Shown here piece after piece: positions 1 through 5,263 of a stretch of DNA of 6,807 nt. Source of the stretch: Terriglobales bacterium (GTDB lineage: Bacteria > Acidobacteriota > Terriglobia > Terriglobales > Acidobacteriaceae); NCBI GenBank assembly GCA_015655365.1, contig JAATFE010000098.1, forward strand, positions 1 to 6,807, read 5' to 3'. Numbering within the stretch: position 1 is the first letter of the stretch; each line of letters starts with the position of its first letter. Under the pieces are notes generated by a model. The model did not search any database. It worked only from the letters and a program-made list of their open reading frames with translations, and was not told where the DNA came from. The translations under genes were made by a program, and so were the position numbers.

Positions 1-2
1 CC

Positions 3-566
3 ACCCTGGCCGCCAATGCCGTGCTGCTGAACCTGCAAAGCATCGCCTCTTACGCGCTGGACGGCTTTGCCAACGCCACCGAAGCGCTGGTGGGCGAGGC
101 CATCGGCGCACGGCGCCGGGACGACTACCGCGCCGTTCTGCGTGCTTCTACCGTTTCGGCCTTCGTTGTGGCCGTGCTCATTTCGCTGGTCTACTTCGCC
201 TTTGGCGGCGCGCTCATCCGGATCTTCACCAATCAGGAGGCGGTGCGATTGCTGGCCACGCGCTATCTGCCTTGGGCGGTGGCGCTGCCCGCGGTTTCTG
301 TCTGGGGCTTCCAGTTGGACGGCATCTTCATCGGCGCCACCCGCGCCCGCGACCTGCGCAACTCGATGGCGATCTCCTTTGCCGGCTACCTGGCGCTGGC
401 GATGGCACTGGAGAAGCTGTGGGGGAATCAAGGGCTCTGGTGCGCCTTCGCGTGCTTCATGGTTCTGCGCGGCCTGACGCTGACGCTGCGCCTGCCGGGC
501 ATCGAAAAGGGCTTTGCGGATACATCTCCTGTATCCTCAAGTGAGAAAGGCTTTTGGGGTTGCTGA
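3..566 (+). CDS. MATE family (DinF-like) multidrug/Na+ antiporter, C-terminal part
   Basis: The reading frame is open at the left edge, so only the last 187 residues are present and the true start lies outside the window. MATE proteins are inner-membrane transporters of about 450 residues that export drugs or metabolites in exchange for Na+ or H+. The fragment begins TLAANAVLLNLQS and runs into YALDGFANATEALVGEAIG, which matches the conserved DGFA..EALVG segment of the DinF branch. At least four further hydrophobic helices are visible: around VSAFVVAVLISLVYF, YLPWAVALPAVSVWGF, MAISFAGYLALAMAL and WCAFACFMVLRGLTL. The protein ends in a short polar tail (EKGFWGC). Its stop codon lies 21 bp before engB on the same strand, so co-transcription is plausible. 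The family call is secure. The substrate cannot be told from the sequence. Confidence 0.88.
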   Translation, partial: TLAANAVLLNLQSIASYALDGFANATEALVGEAIGARRRDDYRAVLRASTVSAFVVAVLISLVYFAFGGALIRIFTNQEAVRLLATRYLPWAVALPAVSVWGFQLDGIFIGATRARDLRNSMAISFAGYLALAMALEKLWGNQGLWCAFACFMVLRGLTLTLRLPGIEKGFADTSPVSSSEKGFWGC

Positions 567-587
567 CCCGCTGACCGGCTCAAACTT

Positions 588-1181
588 ATGCGCTATACGA
601 CACAATTTCTTCTCTCGGCAATGGCCGCGGAACAGTTCCCTGCTCCCGGCGTGCCGGAGATTGCCTTTCTGGGCCGCTCGAACGTGGGCAAATCAAGCCT
701 GCTGAATACGCTGACCGGCGAGAAGGCGGCCAAAGTTTCCTCGACGCCGGGCCGCACGCGGGCTATCAACTTTTTTGCCCTTCTGGACACCAGCCAGCGC
801 AAGAAGCTGGTCTTTGCCGATTTGCCGGGTTACGGCTACGCCAAGATTTCGAAGTCGATTTCGTCGGGCTGGCCGGCCTTCATCGAACCTTATCTCGCCA
901 TTCGCTCGACGCTCAAGCTGTGCATCTGCCTGGTGGACTCGAATGTGCCCGCACAGGAAAGCGACCGTCAATTGATCGACTGGCTGCGGGCCGAAGACCG
1001 CAATTTGGCCGTAGTGGCCACCAAGGTCGACCGCCTCAGCGGCAACGAGCGCACCCGCAACCTGCTGGCCCTGAAGAAAGGGCTGGAACTGGACGAAGTT
1101 TTGCCGATCTCGGCCAAGACTGGCTACGGAATCAAGGAGTTATGGGCGCGGATCGAGAGCGCGGGCGAGCAGCAAAGCTGA
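588..1181 (+). CDS. engB: Ribosome biogenesis GTP-binding protein EngB/YsxC (YihA)
   Basis: This is a 197-residue TrmE-Era-EngA-EngB-type GTPase of normal family length. Known members act in the cytoplasm in late assembly of the large ribosomal subunit and are usually essential. All the G motifs are visible: G1 GRSNVGKS (29-36), the switch I segment STPGRTR (52-58), G3 DLPGYG (78-83), G4 TKVD (145-148) and G5 SAK (175-177). The segment PEIAFLGRSNVGKSSLLN just after the N terminus is diagnostic of the EngB family. The ATG at 588 gives the usual short lead (about 28 residues) before G1. An internal ATG at 621 would also keep the whole GTPase domain, but it would remove the N-terminal strand common in homologues. 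No strong Shine-Dalgarno precedes 588, so translation may partly depend on coupling to the transporter gene just upstream. Confidence 0.96.
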   Translation: MRYTTQFLLSAMAAEQFPAPGVPEIAFLGRSNVGKSSLLNTLTGEKAAKVSSTPGRTRAINFFALLDTSQRKKLVFADLPGYGYAKISKSISSGWPAFIEPYLAIRSTLKLCICLVDSNVPAQESDRQLIDWLRAEDRNLAVVATKVDRLSGNERTRNLLALKKGLELDEVLPISAKTGYGIKELWARIESAGEQQS

Positions 1182-1221
1182 GAGGTTCACGACGCTTCCG
1201 GGGCGAAAAGCGGTGCACTTC

Positions 1222-1245
1222 GGTTTGGCCCCTGCCTCCCAAACC
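1222..1245. repeat. Short hairpin 40 bp after engB
   Basis: The inverted repeat GGTTTGG (1222-1228) and CCAAACC (1239-1245) is perfect over 7 bp with a 10-nt C-rich loop. It lies 40 bp past the engB stop codon and could assist transcript ending or 3'-end protection. No T-run follows, so a standard intrinsic terminator is not supported. Confidence 0.4.
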
Positions 1246-1263
1246 AACCTCCACCGCAACCCC

Positions 1264-1380
1264 TATAGCATTTTCGGAATTGCTGTAGACCGAAAGCACG
1301 CGGCTAAGTGCCTTTTTTCTCAAGAAAAAGGCACCTTGCACGCCCCTTAAAAAGTCTATATGTATTCCGAAAATGCTCTA
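1264..1380. repeat. 117-bp imperfect palindrome with 27-bp terminal inverted repeats (MITE/REP-like candidate)
   Basis: The left arm (1264-1290) and the right arm (1354-1380) are inverted copies matching at 22 of 27 positions. The outer core, AGCATTTTCGGAAT against ATTCCGAAAATGCT, is perfect over 14 bp. Both ends finish in TA, which would fit TA target choice by Tc1/mariner/IS630-type elements. A second perfect 10-bp inverted repeat sits in the centre: GTGCCTTTTT (1308-1317) and AAAAAGGCAC (1325-1334). The whole segment can therefore fold into one long interrupted stem-loop. There is no open frame for a transposase. It could be a non-autonomous mobile element, a REP-like dispersed palindrome, or a bidirectional terminator between convergent genes. 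The structure is directly seen; the mobile origin is inference. Confidence 0.55.
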
Positions 1381-1381
1381 G

Positions 1382-1483
1382 CCGCCCGCTGGCCACCTGT
1401 TTCTTGACCAAGTCCACGAAATCCTGCGCGACCTCGGTTTGGAATGGCTGTCTACTGTTCAAAATGAAGCACTTTTGCGGTAA
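1382..1483 (+). pseudogene. Possible short coding remnant (unrecognised)
   Basis: Immediately after the palindrome the plus strand reads as a protein-like stretch of 33 codons ending in TAA at 1481-1483. It includes the segments GHLFLDQVHEILRDLGLEWL and STVQNEALLR, which have the composition of an amphipathic helix. It has no ATG start, and a TAG codon lies in frame just upstream at 1379-1381, overlapping the palindrome end. It could be the tail of a gene cut off by insertion of the palindromic element, or chance in GC-rich DNA. I do not recognise a family. Confidence 0.15.
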
Positions 1484-1507
1484 AAGCGAACTTTCCAGAC
1501 GCCGGAT

Positions 1508-1903
1508 TCACCAGGCAGAATAGGGCTGCCCGTCGGAGCCAACCTCATCGGAGCCCGAGTGGACGTCGTCGATGCCGGGGTCGGTCTGATCCAGCGAGTG
1601 CAACGAGTCGCTCAGATTCGTGACCCAGGTCGTCGTGCTGCGAGTCATCGGATCCTCGGGAATCTTCTTCAAATAGCCGTCCTGTAACAGATCGTCCAGC
1701 GACTGGGGCGCCTTCTGCTTGTCCATAGTGTAAGAGTCGACGGCCGAACGCAGCACATGCAGATCTTCCTTGAGCACCGCTTCCCGGGCATGTTTGACAG
1801 CGCTGATATAGCTCGGGATGGCCACCAAGGAGAGGACGCCGATGATGGCCATGACGATCATCAGCTCGACCAGCGTGAAACCCGCGTCTTTCTTGCGTCC
1901 CAT
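1508..1903 (-). CDS. GspG-like type II secretion/type IV pilus pseudopilin (short leader)
   Basis: This is a 131-residue prepilin-like protein. Pseudopilins are inserted in the inner membrane, trimmed by the prepilin peptidase PilD/GspO, and assembled into a short periplasmic pseudopilus. The leader MGRKKDAG ends in Gly8. It is followed by FTLVELMIVMAIIGVLSLVA, with the required Glu at +5 and one N-terminal helix (about 9-31). A helical stretch follows, then a GspG-type globular part with PQSLDDLLQDGYLKKIPEDPMT (66-87) and a C-terminal end DVHSGSDEVGSDGQPYSAW. The start is uncertain. The ATG at 1903 is used here, with AGAGG 11 nt upstream. A TTG at 1909 would add two residues and has better spacing (5 nt). 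It is the last gene of the minus-strand set, 105 bp after the other pseudopilin gene, and its end faces engB. Confidence 0.87.
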   Translation of the reverse strand: MGRKKDAGFTLVELMIVMAIIGVLSLVAIPSYISAVKHAREAVLKEDLHVLRSAVDSYTMDKQKAPQSLDDLLQDGYLKKIPEDPMTRSTTTWVTNLSDSLHSLDQTDPGIDDVHSGSDEVGSDGQPYSAW

Positions 1904-1955
1904 ACTCAATGAAACCTCTCGTACGTGTTGGCGGGGCTAGCCTCGCTTCGCTCGT

Positions 1956-1978
1956 GTTAGCCGAGTTGCCTCGCTAAC
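1956..1978. repeat. Interrupted hairpin in the spacer between the pseudopilin genes
   Basis: GTTAGC (1956-1961) pairs with GCTAAC (1973-1978), and GAG (1963-1965) with CTC (1970-1972) continues the stem after a one-base bulge. The loop is TTGC. It overlaps the first 9-bp tandem repeat units and lies within the untranslated spacer of the presumed minus-strand transcript. It might slow RNA decay or modulate the ratio of the two pseudopilins; that role is inference. Confidence 0.35.
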
Positions 1979-2001
1979 TCCGCCAACTCCGCTAGCTCCG
2001 C
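1966..2001. repeat. Four tandem 9-bp repeats between the pseudopilin genes
   Basis: Four adjacent 9-bp units are visible on the plus strand: TTGCCTCGC (1966-1974), TAACTCCGC (1975-1983), CAACTCCGC (1984-1992) and TAGCTCCGC (1993-2001). The consensus is approximately TAACTCCGC. The array lies just downstream of the stop codon of the upstream pseudopilin gene (2009) and before the next one starts (1903). A period of 9 would keep frame if translated, but it lies outside both genes. The origin is probably replication slippage. Confidence 0.6.
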
Positions 2002-2008
2002 TGTTTCC

Positions 2009-2500
2009 CTACCAGTCGGAATACTTGGTGCCGTCCAGGGCAATTCCCATGGACTTGGAATGCACATCGAAAACGCTTTGCCCGCCATAGGAGTCCGAAC
2101 CCGGATCGTCCTGCATGGAGTGCAACCCCCACTCGGCCTTGCCGGTCATGGGGTCCACCGGAATGCGGCGAAGAAACTTGACCTTCTTGCCCTGAATGTC
2201 CACACCGTTGACCAGCGTCTCCAGATCGGGCGGATAGTTCTGGCTGTCGAGCTTGGTTTGAATGGCGCCCCGGTCGGCCGCGTCCTTGTAGTGGTCGATG
2301 GCGTCGCGCATCTCCCACAGGTTGCGGCGCAACTCCCGTTCGTTCTCCCGCTTCACCTTGAAGCGGGCAATGGGCACCGCGGCCCCGGCCAGGATCGACA
2401 GAATCGCCACGGTCACAATCAACTCGACCAGCGTGAGGCCCCGCTCGCCCTTGTTGCGCTTGCGAATTGGCGGGACTTCTCTCTTTGGCACGAGGCCCAT
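2009..2500 (-). CDS. GspG-like pseudopilin with long basic leader
   Basis: This is a 163-residue prepilin-like protein with the same likely role as its neighbour: a subunit of a periplasmic pseudopilus, processed by a prepilin peptidase. The leader is unusually long (21 residues) and strongly basic, with KREVPPIRKRNKGERG before the cut site. Then comes LTLVELIVTVAILSILAGAA, with Glu at +5 and one membrane helix (about 22-44). A charged helix (KRENERELRRNLWEMRDAIDHYK) follows, then YPPDLETLVNGV and RRIPVDPMTGKAEW (111-124), which match the GspG globular domain. It ends FDVHSKSMGIALDGTKYSDW. The ATG at 2500 is preceded by GGGAG at suitable spacing. It lies 151 bp after the secretin gene and 105 bp before the second pseudopilin. 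Sequence likeness across the whole length, especially the DVHS..(DG)..YS.W end, suggests the two pseudopilins arose by duplication. I do not see the usual GspG DPWG motif; DPMT replaces it. Confidence 0.9.
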   Translation of the reverse strand: MGLVPKREVPPIRKRNKGERGLTLVELIVTVAILSILAGAAVPIARFKVKRENERELRRNLWEMRDAIDHYKDAADRGAIQTKLDSQNYPPDLETLVNGVDIQGKKVKFLRRIPVDPMTGKAEWGLHSMQDDPGSDSYGGQSVFDVHSKSMGIALDGTKYSDW

Positions 2501-2651
2501 CTTCCCTGCTCCCTGACGCTCTTTCCGGGTTGCTCGACTGCGATCTCAGCGTCCCCTCGCCAGCCCCCGGCGACGGTTATCCGCCGCAAAAGACAAGGCG
2601 AGAAGACCACTTTGCTGGATCTTCGCACGCCGGATCGACTCTGTAATTGCT
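2501..2651. other. Spacer between secretin and first pseudopilin
   Basis: This 151-bp stretch lies between two minus-strand genes that are probably co-transcribed. I see no gene, clear terminator or strong promoter. Open frames crossing it on both strands look like chance readings with no recognisable family motifs. Confidence 0.4.
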
Positions 2652-5075
2652 CTAGCGCACTGAGATGCTGATCTGTGCGCCTTTGGCCGGCACCTGTTGC
2701 TGAGCGCTGTTGACCGCCGCGGGACGGGTGATGGACAGAACGCTTTCGCCGGCGGTCTTTGCCTGGAAGCTGAGGACGCAGACCACACCCGCGCCGCTCA
2801 CCCCGACCGCACCCGGCGGACGCGAGGCGTTGACGGTAATCGTGCCCGGCCCGTCGTCGCGATGGACCAGCGCCACGGCCTGGCCGTCATGGCCCAGCAG
2901 GTCGCCGGAGTCCACGTTGACCAGCGAGAGTTTGGCCGGATCGTAACTAAGCTGCATGGGAACCGAAGCAATATCGACTCCGCCCATCAGCACCACCGGA
3001 ATTTGGAAGGTGGCGCCTACGGCCACCGGACCGGCCGGCGGATTGAGGGCAAAACTCACCGGTTGCGAAAGAACCGGATGGGGCTGGCTGGCAGCGGCAG
3101 AGTTGGCCTTTGTCGCGGCATCGCCGCTCGCGTCCGCGGCTGCGCGCAACTGCGCCAGCGCCGCGGGAGCCGCGGACTCCGCAGTCTGGCCGGGAACCGT
3201 ACCCACGGTAGACCGCGCCGGGGTTGCCTGCTTTGCCGGGGCTGTCGGAATGGTAATCGGTGTATCGCCGGGAGTGTGGCGCAACTCGATCGACTGACCC
3301 TGTCCAGTGTCGATGGTGCGCAGGTTCACCGGCTGCAAATCCTGGGTGCGGACAATGTGGGGGATGAGGAGAAAGACGATCTCATCGTCGGTGATTTTGT
3401 GGTCCTTGGCGCCAAACAGATACTTGAGCCCCGGAATCGCGCTCAATCCCGGAACGCCGGACCAGGCAGACATATCCTCCTTGTCCTGGATGCCGCCCAG
3501 AATGTTGGCCTCGCCCTCGCGCAGGCGGATGACCTGTTCGGCGACACGCTGGCTGATAATGGGCTCGGTGACACCGCTGATGGTGACGGAGCTGCTTTGC
3601 GATGTGACCTCGATTTTGATCTTCAGGGTCACATCGTGGTCGAAGTGAACGGTCGGAGTAACCTCGATGTTCACGCCCACGTCGAGGTATTGGAACTGGG
3701 TGTTGACCAGGGAACTAACCACGGCGGTGGCAGCACCGGTCTGATACGAACCGGTGGCGATGGGGATACGCGAACCGATCTTCATGGTGGCCTTCTGCTG
3801 ATCGGTGGCGCGAATGCGCGGATTCTGCAGGATCTTGGTGTTCGTGTCGCTCAGCAGCAGGTTGGCCGTGGCCGCCCCGATGGTCACCGCAAAGTCCGAT
3901 GCCTTGAGATGGGACAGATCGTAGATGGTGGGGGTGGATGTGGTGGTCGGGGTTGAACCGGATGCATCGGACGTAGTGGTTGTACTGGTCTGCAGGGCAA
4001 CACCCGCGCTGCTGGGCCAGGCCAGGCCGAGATTCTTCTCCCAGTTCTTGCTCACTTCGAGAACCGCGATGTCTACGATCACCTCGGCGCGCGCTTTGTC
4101 CAAATCGTCGATCAGCTTTTGCGCCAGCAGCAATTCGTCGGGGGTGGCCCGCATCACGATGGCATTCTGGCTGGCCACGCCGTAGACCTTGGCGTTGGGC
4201 AGCACGTTGCGCAAAGCCGTTTGGACGTCATTCAGGTCGTTCTGCTGCCAGGCGTTGGTGAGGTAGAAGGTTTGAACCGCCTGCTCGTCCAACTCGGTTC
4301 GCTTGGCGCGAGTGTTCTGCGCCACAAACAACGTATTGGAAGTGACCGGACGCCAGAAGGTGTTCGACATAGTGCCCACAATGCGCAGGGCGTCGAGCAG
4401 CGAAACGTTGTTCAGATCCACCTGAACGCGCTTCGACGTGTAGTCCGGATCGAAGAGAACATTGACCCCGGCGGCTCTGCCAACGGCCTGGTAAATAACC
4501 TTGGCGTCCTCTGACATGTGCAGCGTGAGCGGCTCGTTAGAAACCGGTCTGAGCATGGCCGGAGATGCCATCGAGTCGATTTCACCCTGGTTGCCGCTGG
4601 CCTCGGAGATGCTGGTCTCGGTCTTTTGCGGGGTTGCTTCGCCATGCTTCTGGCGGACGCGGGCAATCTCCTGCTGTGCAGCCTCGTTGCCGGGGTCGAT
4701 CTCGGCGGCGTGCAGAAATTCGCTCAACGCGCCCTGCTCGTCGCCAGCCTCGAACAGCTTTCGGCCCTTGCTCAGATGCTGAGACGAGGCCGTAACCTTC
4801 ACGCGATAGACGGCAGTGCGATAGCGCAGGTCCTTGGGAGCTTTGGCATATGCCCTCTGATAATTGTCGAACGCGGCATCGTAGTCCTCGCGCGCCTCGG
4901 CCGCCTCGCCGCGCTTGAACAAGGCGCTGGCCGAATCCGCAGCATGAAGAGGAGCACATGTGAGGCCAAAGACAACCACTACGGCAAAAAGCGCAGCCCA
5001 GAAAGCGGCTCCAGCGAATGCGGATCGGGTAAAAGTGGATCCGGAGGCAGCCTGTACGTGAGCGCGGCGGTTCAT
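2652..5075 (-). CDS. TPR-secretin-cohesin fusion: outer-membrane secretin (GspD/PilQ superfamily)
   Basis: This 807-residue protein has the signature of a secretin, the multimeric outer-membrane channel of type II/III secretion and type IV pili. In order there is a signal peptide with a long n-region and hydrophobic core (about 19-45, likely cut after PLHA). Two TPR-like helix pairs follow (about 48-79 and 97-140), then an STN/N0-like domain (about 182-255) and a secretin N-domain (about 266-330). The channel domain (about 331-578) contains KILQNPRIRATDQQKATMKI, VPGLSAIPGLKYLFG (541-555) and EIVFLLIPHIV (565-575). A Thr/Ser-rich insertion lies at 363-383. An Ala/Pro/Thr-rich linker (about 586-671) leads to a cohesin-like beta domain (about 672-807) with VGATFQIPVVLMGG and MQLSYDPAKLSLVNV. 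The start is the ATG at 5075, with GGGGAG 4 nt upstream. A TTG at 5198 would add 41 hydrophilic residues and push the signal peptide inward, so it is disfavoured. The two pseudopilins follow on the same strand. No lipobox is seen at Cys40. Confidence 0.9.
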   Translation of the reverse strand: MNRRAHVQAASGSTFTRSAFAGAAFWAALFAVVVVFGLTCAPLHAADSASALFKRGEAAEAREDYDAAFDNYQRAYAKAPKDLRYRTAVYRVKVTASSQHLSKGRKLFEAGDEQGALSEFLHAAEIDPGNEAAQQEIARVRQKHGEATPQKTETSISEASGNQGEIDSMASPAMLRPVSNEPLTLHMSEDAKVIYQAVGRAAGVNVLFDPDYTSKRVQVDLNNVSLLDALRIVGTMSNTFWRPVTSNTLFVAQNTRAKRTELDEQAVQTFYLTNAWQQNDLNDVQTALRNVLPNAKVYGVASQNAIVMRATPDELLLAQKLIDDLDKARAEVIVDIAVLEVSKNWEKNLGLAWPSSAGVALQTSTTTTSDASGSTPTTTSTPTIYDLSHLKASDFAVTIGAATANLLLSDTNTKILQNPRIRATDQQKATMKIGSRIPIATGSYQTGAATAVVSSLVNTQFQYLDVGVNIEVTPTVHFDHDVTLKIKIEVTSQSSSVTISGVTEPIISQRVAEQVIRLREGEANILGGIQDKEDMSAWSGVPGLSAIPGLKYLFGAKDHKITDDEIVFLLIPHIVRTQDLQPVNLRTIDTGQGQSIELRHTPGDTPITIPTAPAKQATPARSTVGTVPGQTAESAAPAALAQLRAAADASGDAATKANSAAASQPHPVLSQPVSFALNPPAGPVAVGATFQIPVVLMGGVDIASVPMQLSYDPAKLSLVNVDSGDLLGHDGQAVALVHRDDGPGTITVNASRPPGAVGVSGAGVVCVLSFQAKTAGESVLSITRPAAVNSAQQQVPAKGAQISISVR

Positions 5076-5097
5076 CGAACTCCCCAGCGTCTCCTCA

Positions 5098-5129
5098 GGC
5101 CCGCCCTGCTTGGCGAACTTTTGCGGGCC
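5098..5129 (-). promoter_or_regulatory. GC-rich hairpin in the secretin mRNA leader
   Basis: GGCCCGC (5098-5104) and GCGGGCC (5123-5129) form a perfect 7-bp GC stem with an 18-nt loop. It lies just upstream of the secretin ribosome binding site (CTCCCC on the plus strand, 5080-5085). It would be in the untranslated leader if the promoter at 5189-5197 is used. A role in translation control is possible but unproven. Confidence 0.25.
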
Positions 5130-5188
5130 GCCTTGGCCGCCCGGGACGCGATTTCCATGGTTATTTCTTCTCAACTTGCAATGCCCCC

Positions 5189-5197
5189 ATTTTAGCA
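5189..5197 (-). promoter_or_regulatory. Candidate extended -10 promoter for the secretin operon
   Basis: Read on the minus strand, the sequence is TGCTAAAAT, an extended -10 element (TGn followed by TAAAAT, one base off TATAAT). No good -35 box lies 17 bp upstream, which is tolerable for extended -10 promoters. Transcription would start near 5182, giving a leader of about 107 nt before the ATG at 5075. This is motif evidence only. Confidence 0.35.
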
Positions 5198-5232
5198 AAG
5201 CCCCGCTGCAAGGCCGCCGAAACCCGCGTCAA

Positions 5233-5241
5233 TGCTAGGAT
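5233..5241 (+). promoter_or_regulatory. Candidate extended -10 promoter for smpB
   Basis: TGCTAGGAT is an extended -10 element (TGn plus TAGGAT) placed 22 bp before the smpB ATG. Transcription from about 5248 would give a very short leader starting almost directly at the AAGGAAG ribosome binding site (5250-5256). No clear -35 box is present. It mirrors the similar motif on the other strand 35 bp away. Confidence 0.35.
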
Positions 5242-5263
5242 AAGGACTTAAGGAAGTTCCATT

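Larger units (their letters stand above)
1182..1507. other. Non-coding gap between convergent engB and pseudopilin genes
   Basis: This 326-bp stretch has no convincing gene. From left to right it holds a 7-bp hairpin (1222-1245), a 117-bp imperfect palindrome with inverted ends (1264-1380) and a short open stretch of protein-like composition (1382-1483). The genes on both sides run towards it, so it is the natural place for transcription to stop from both directions. No hairpin here carries a classical downstream T-tract. Confidence 0.7.

Noticed and set aside
1956..2001. CRISPR array
   Set aside because: The 9-bp units are directly adjacent with no unique spacers, and no cas genes are present.
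2060..2671. A 203-codon plus-strand open frame opposite the second pseudopilin
   Set aside because: It is antisense to a clear prepilin gene and has no motif of its own.
2655..3062. Cellulosome component, based on the cohesin-like domain
   Set aside because: No dockerin, scaffoldin, glycoside hydrolase or carbohydrate-binding module is visible. Cohesin domains also occur in many non-cellulosomal bacterial proteins.
2697..3956. A 419-codon open frame on the plus strand, opposite the secretin gene
   Set aside because: Its product is Arg/Gly/His-rich with no family motifs, and it lies wholly antisense to a gene with clear secretin motifs. Such frames are common opposite GC-rich genes.
4518..5195. 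A 225-codon plus-strand open frame opposite the start of the secretin gene
   Set aside because: No recognisable domain; it covers the signal peptide and TPR coding region in antisense and would also cross the divergent promoter region.
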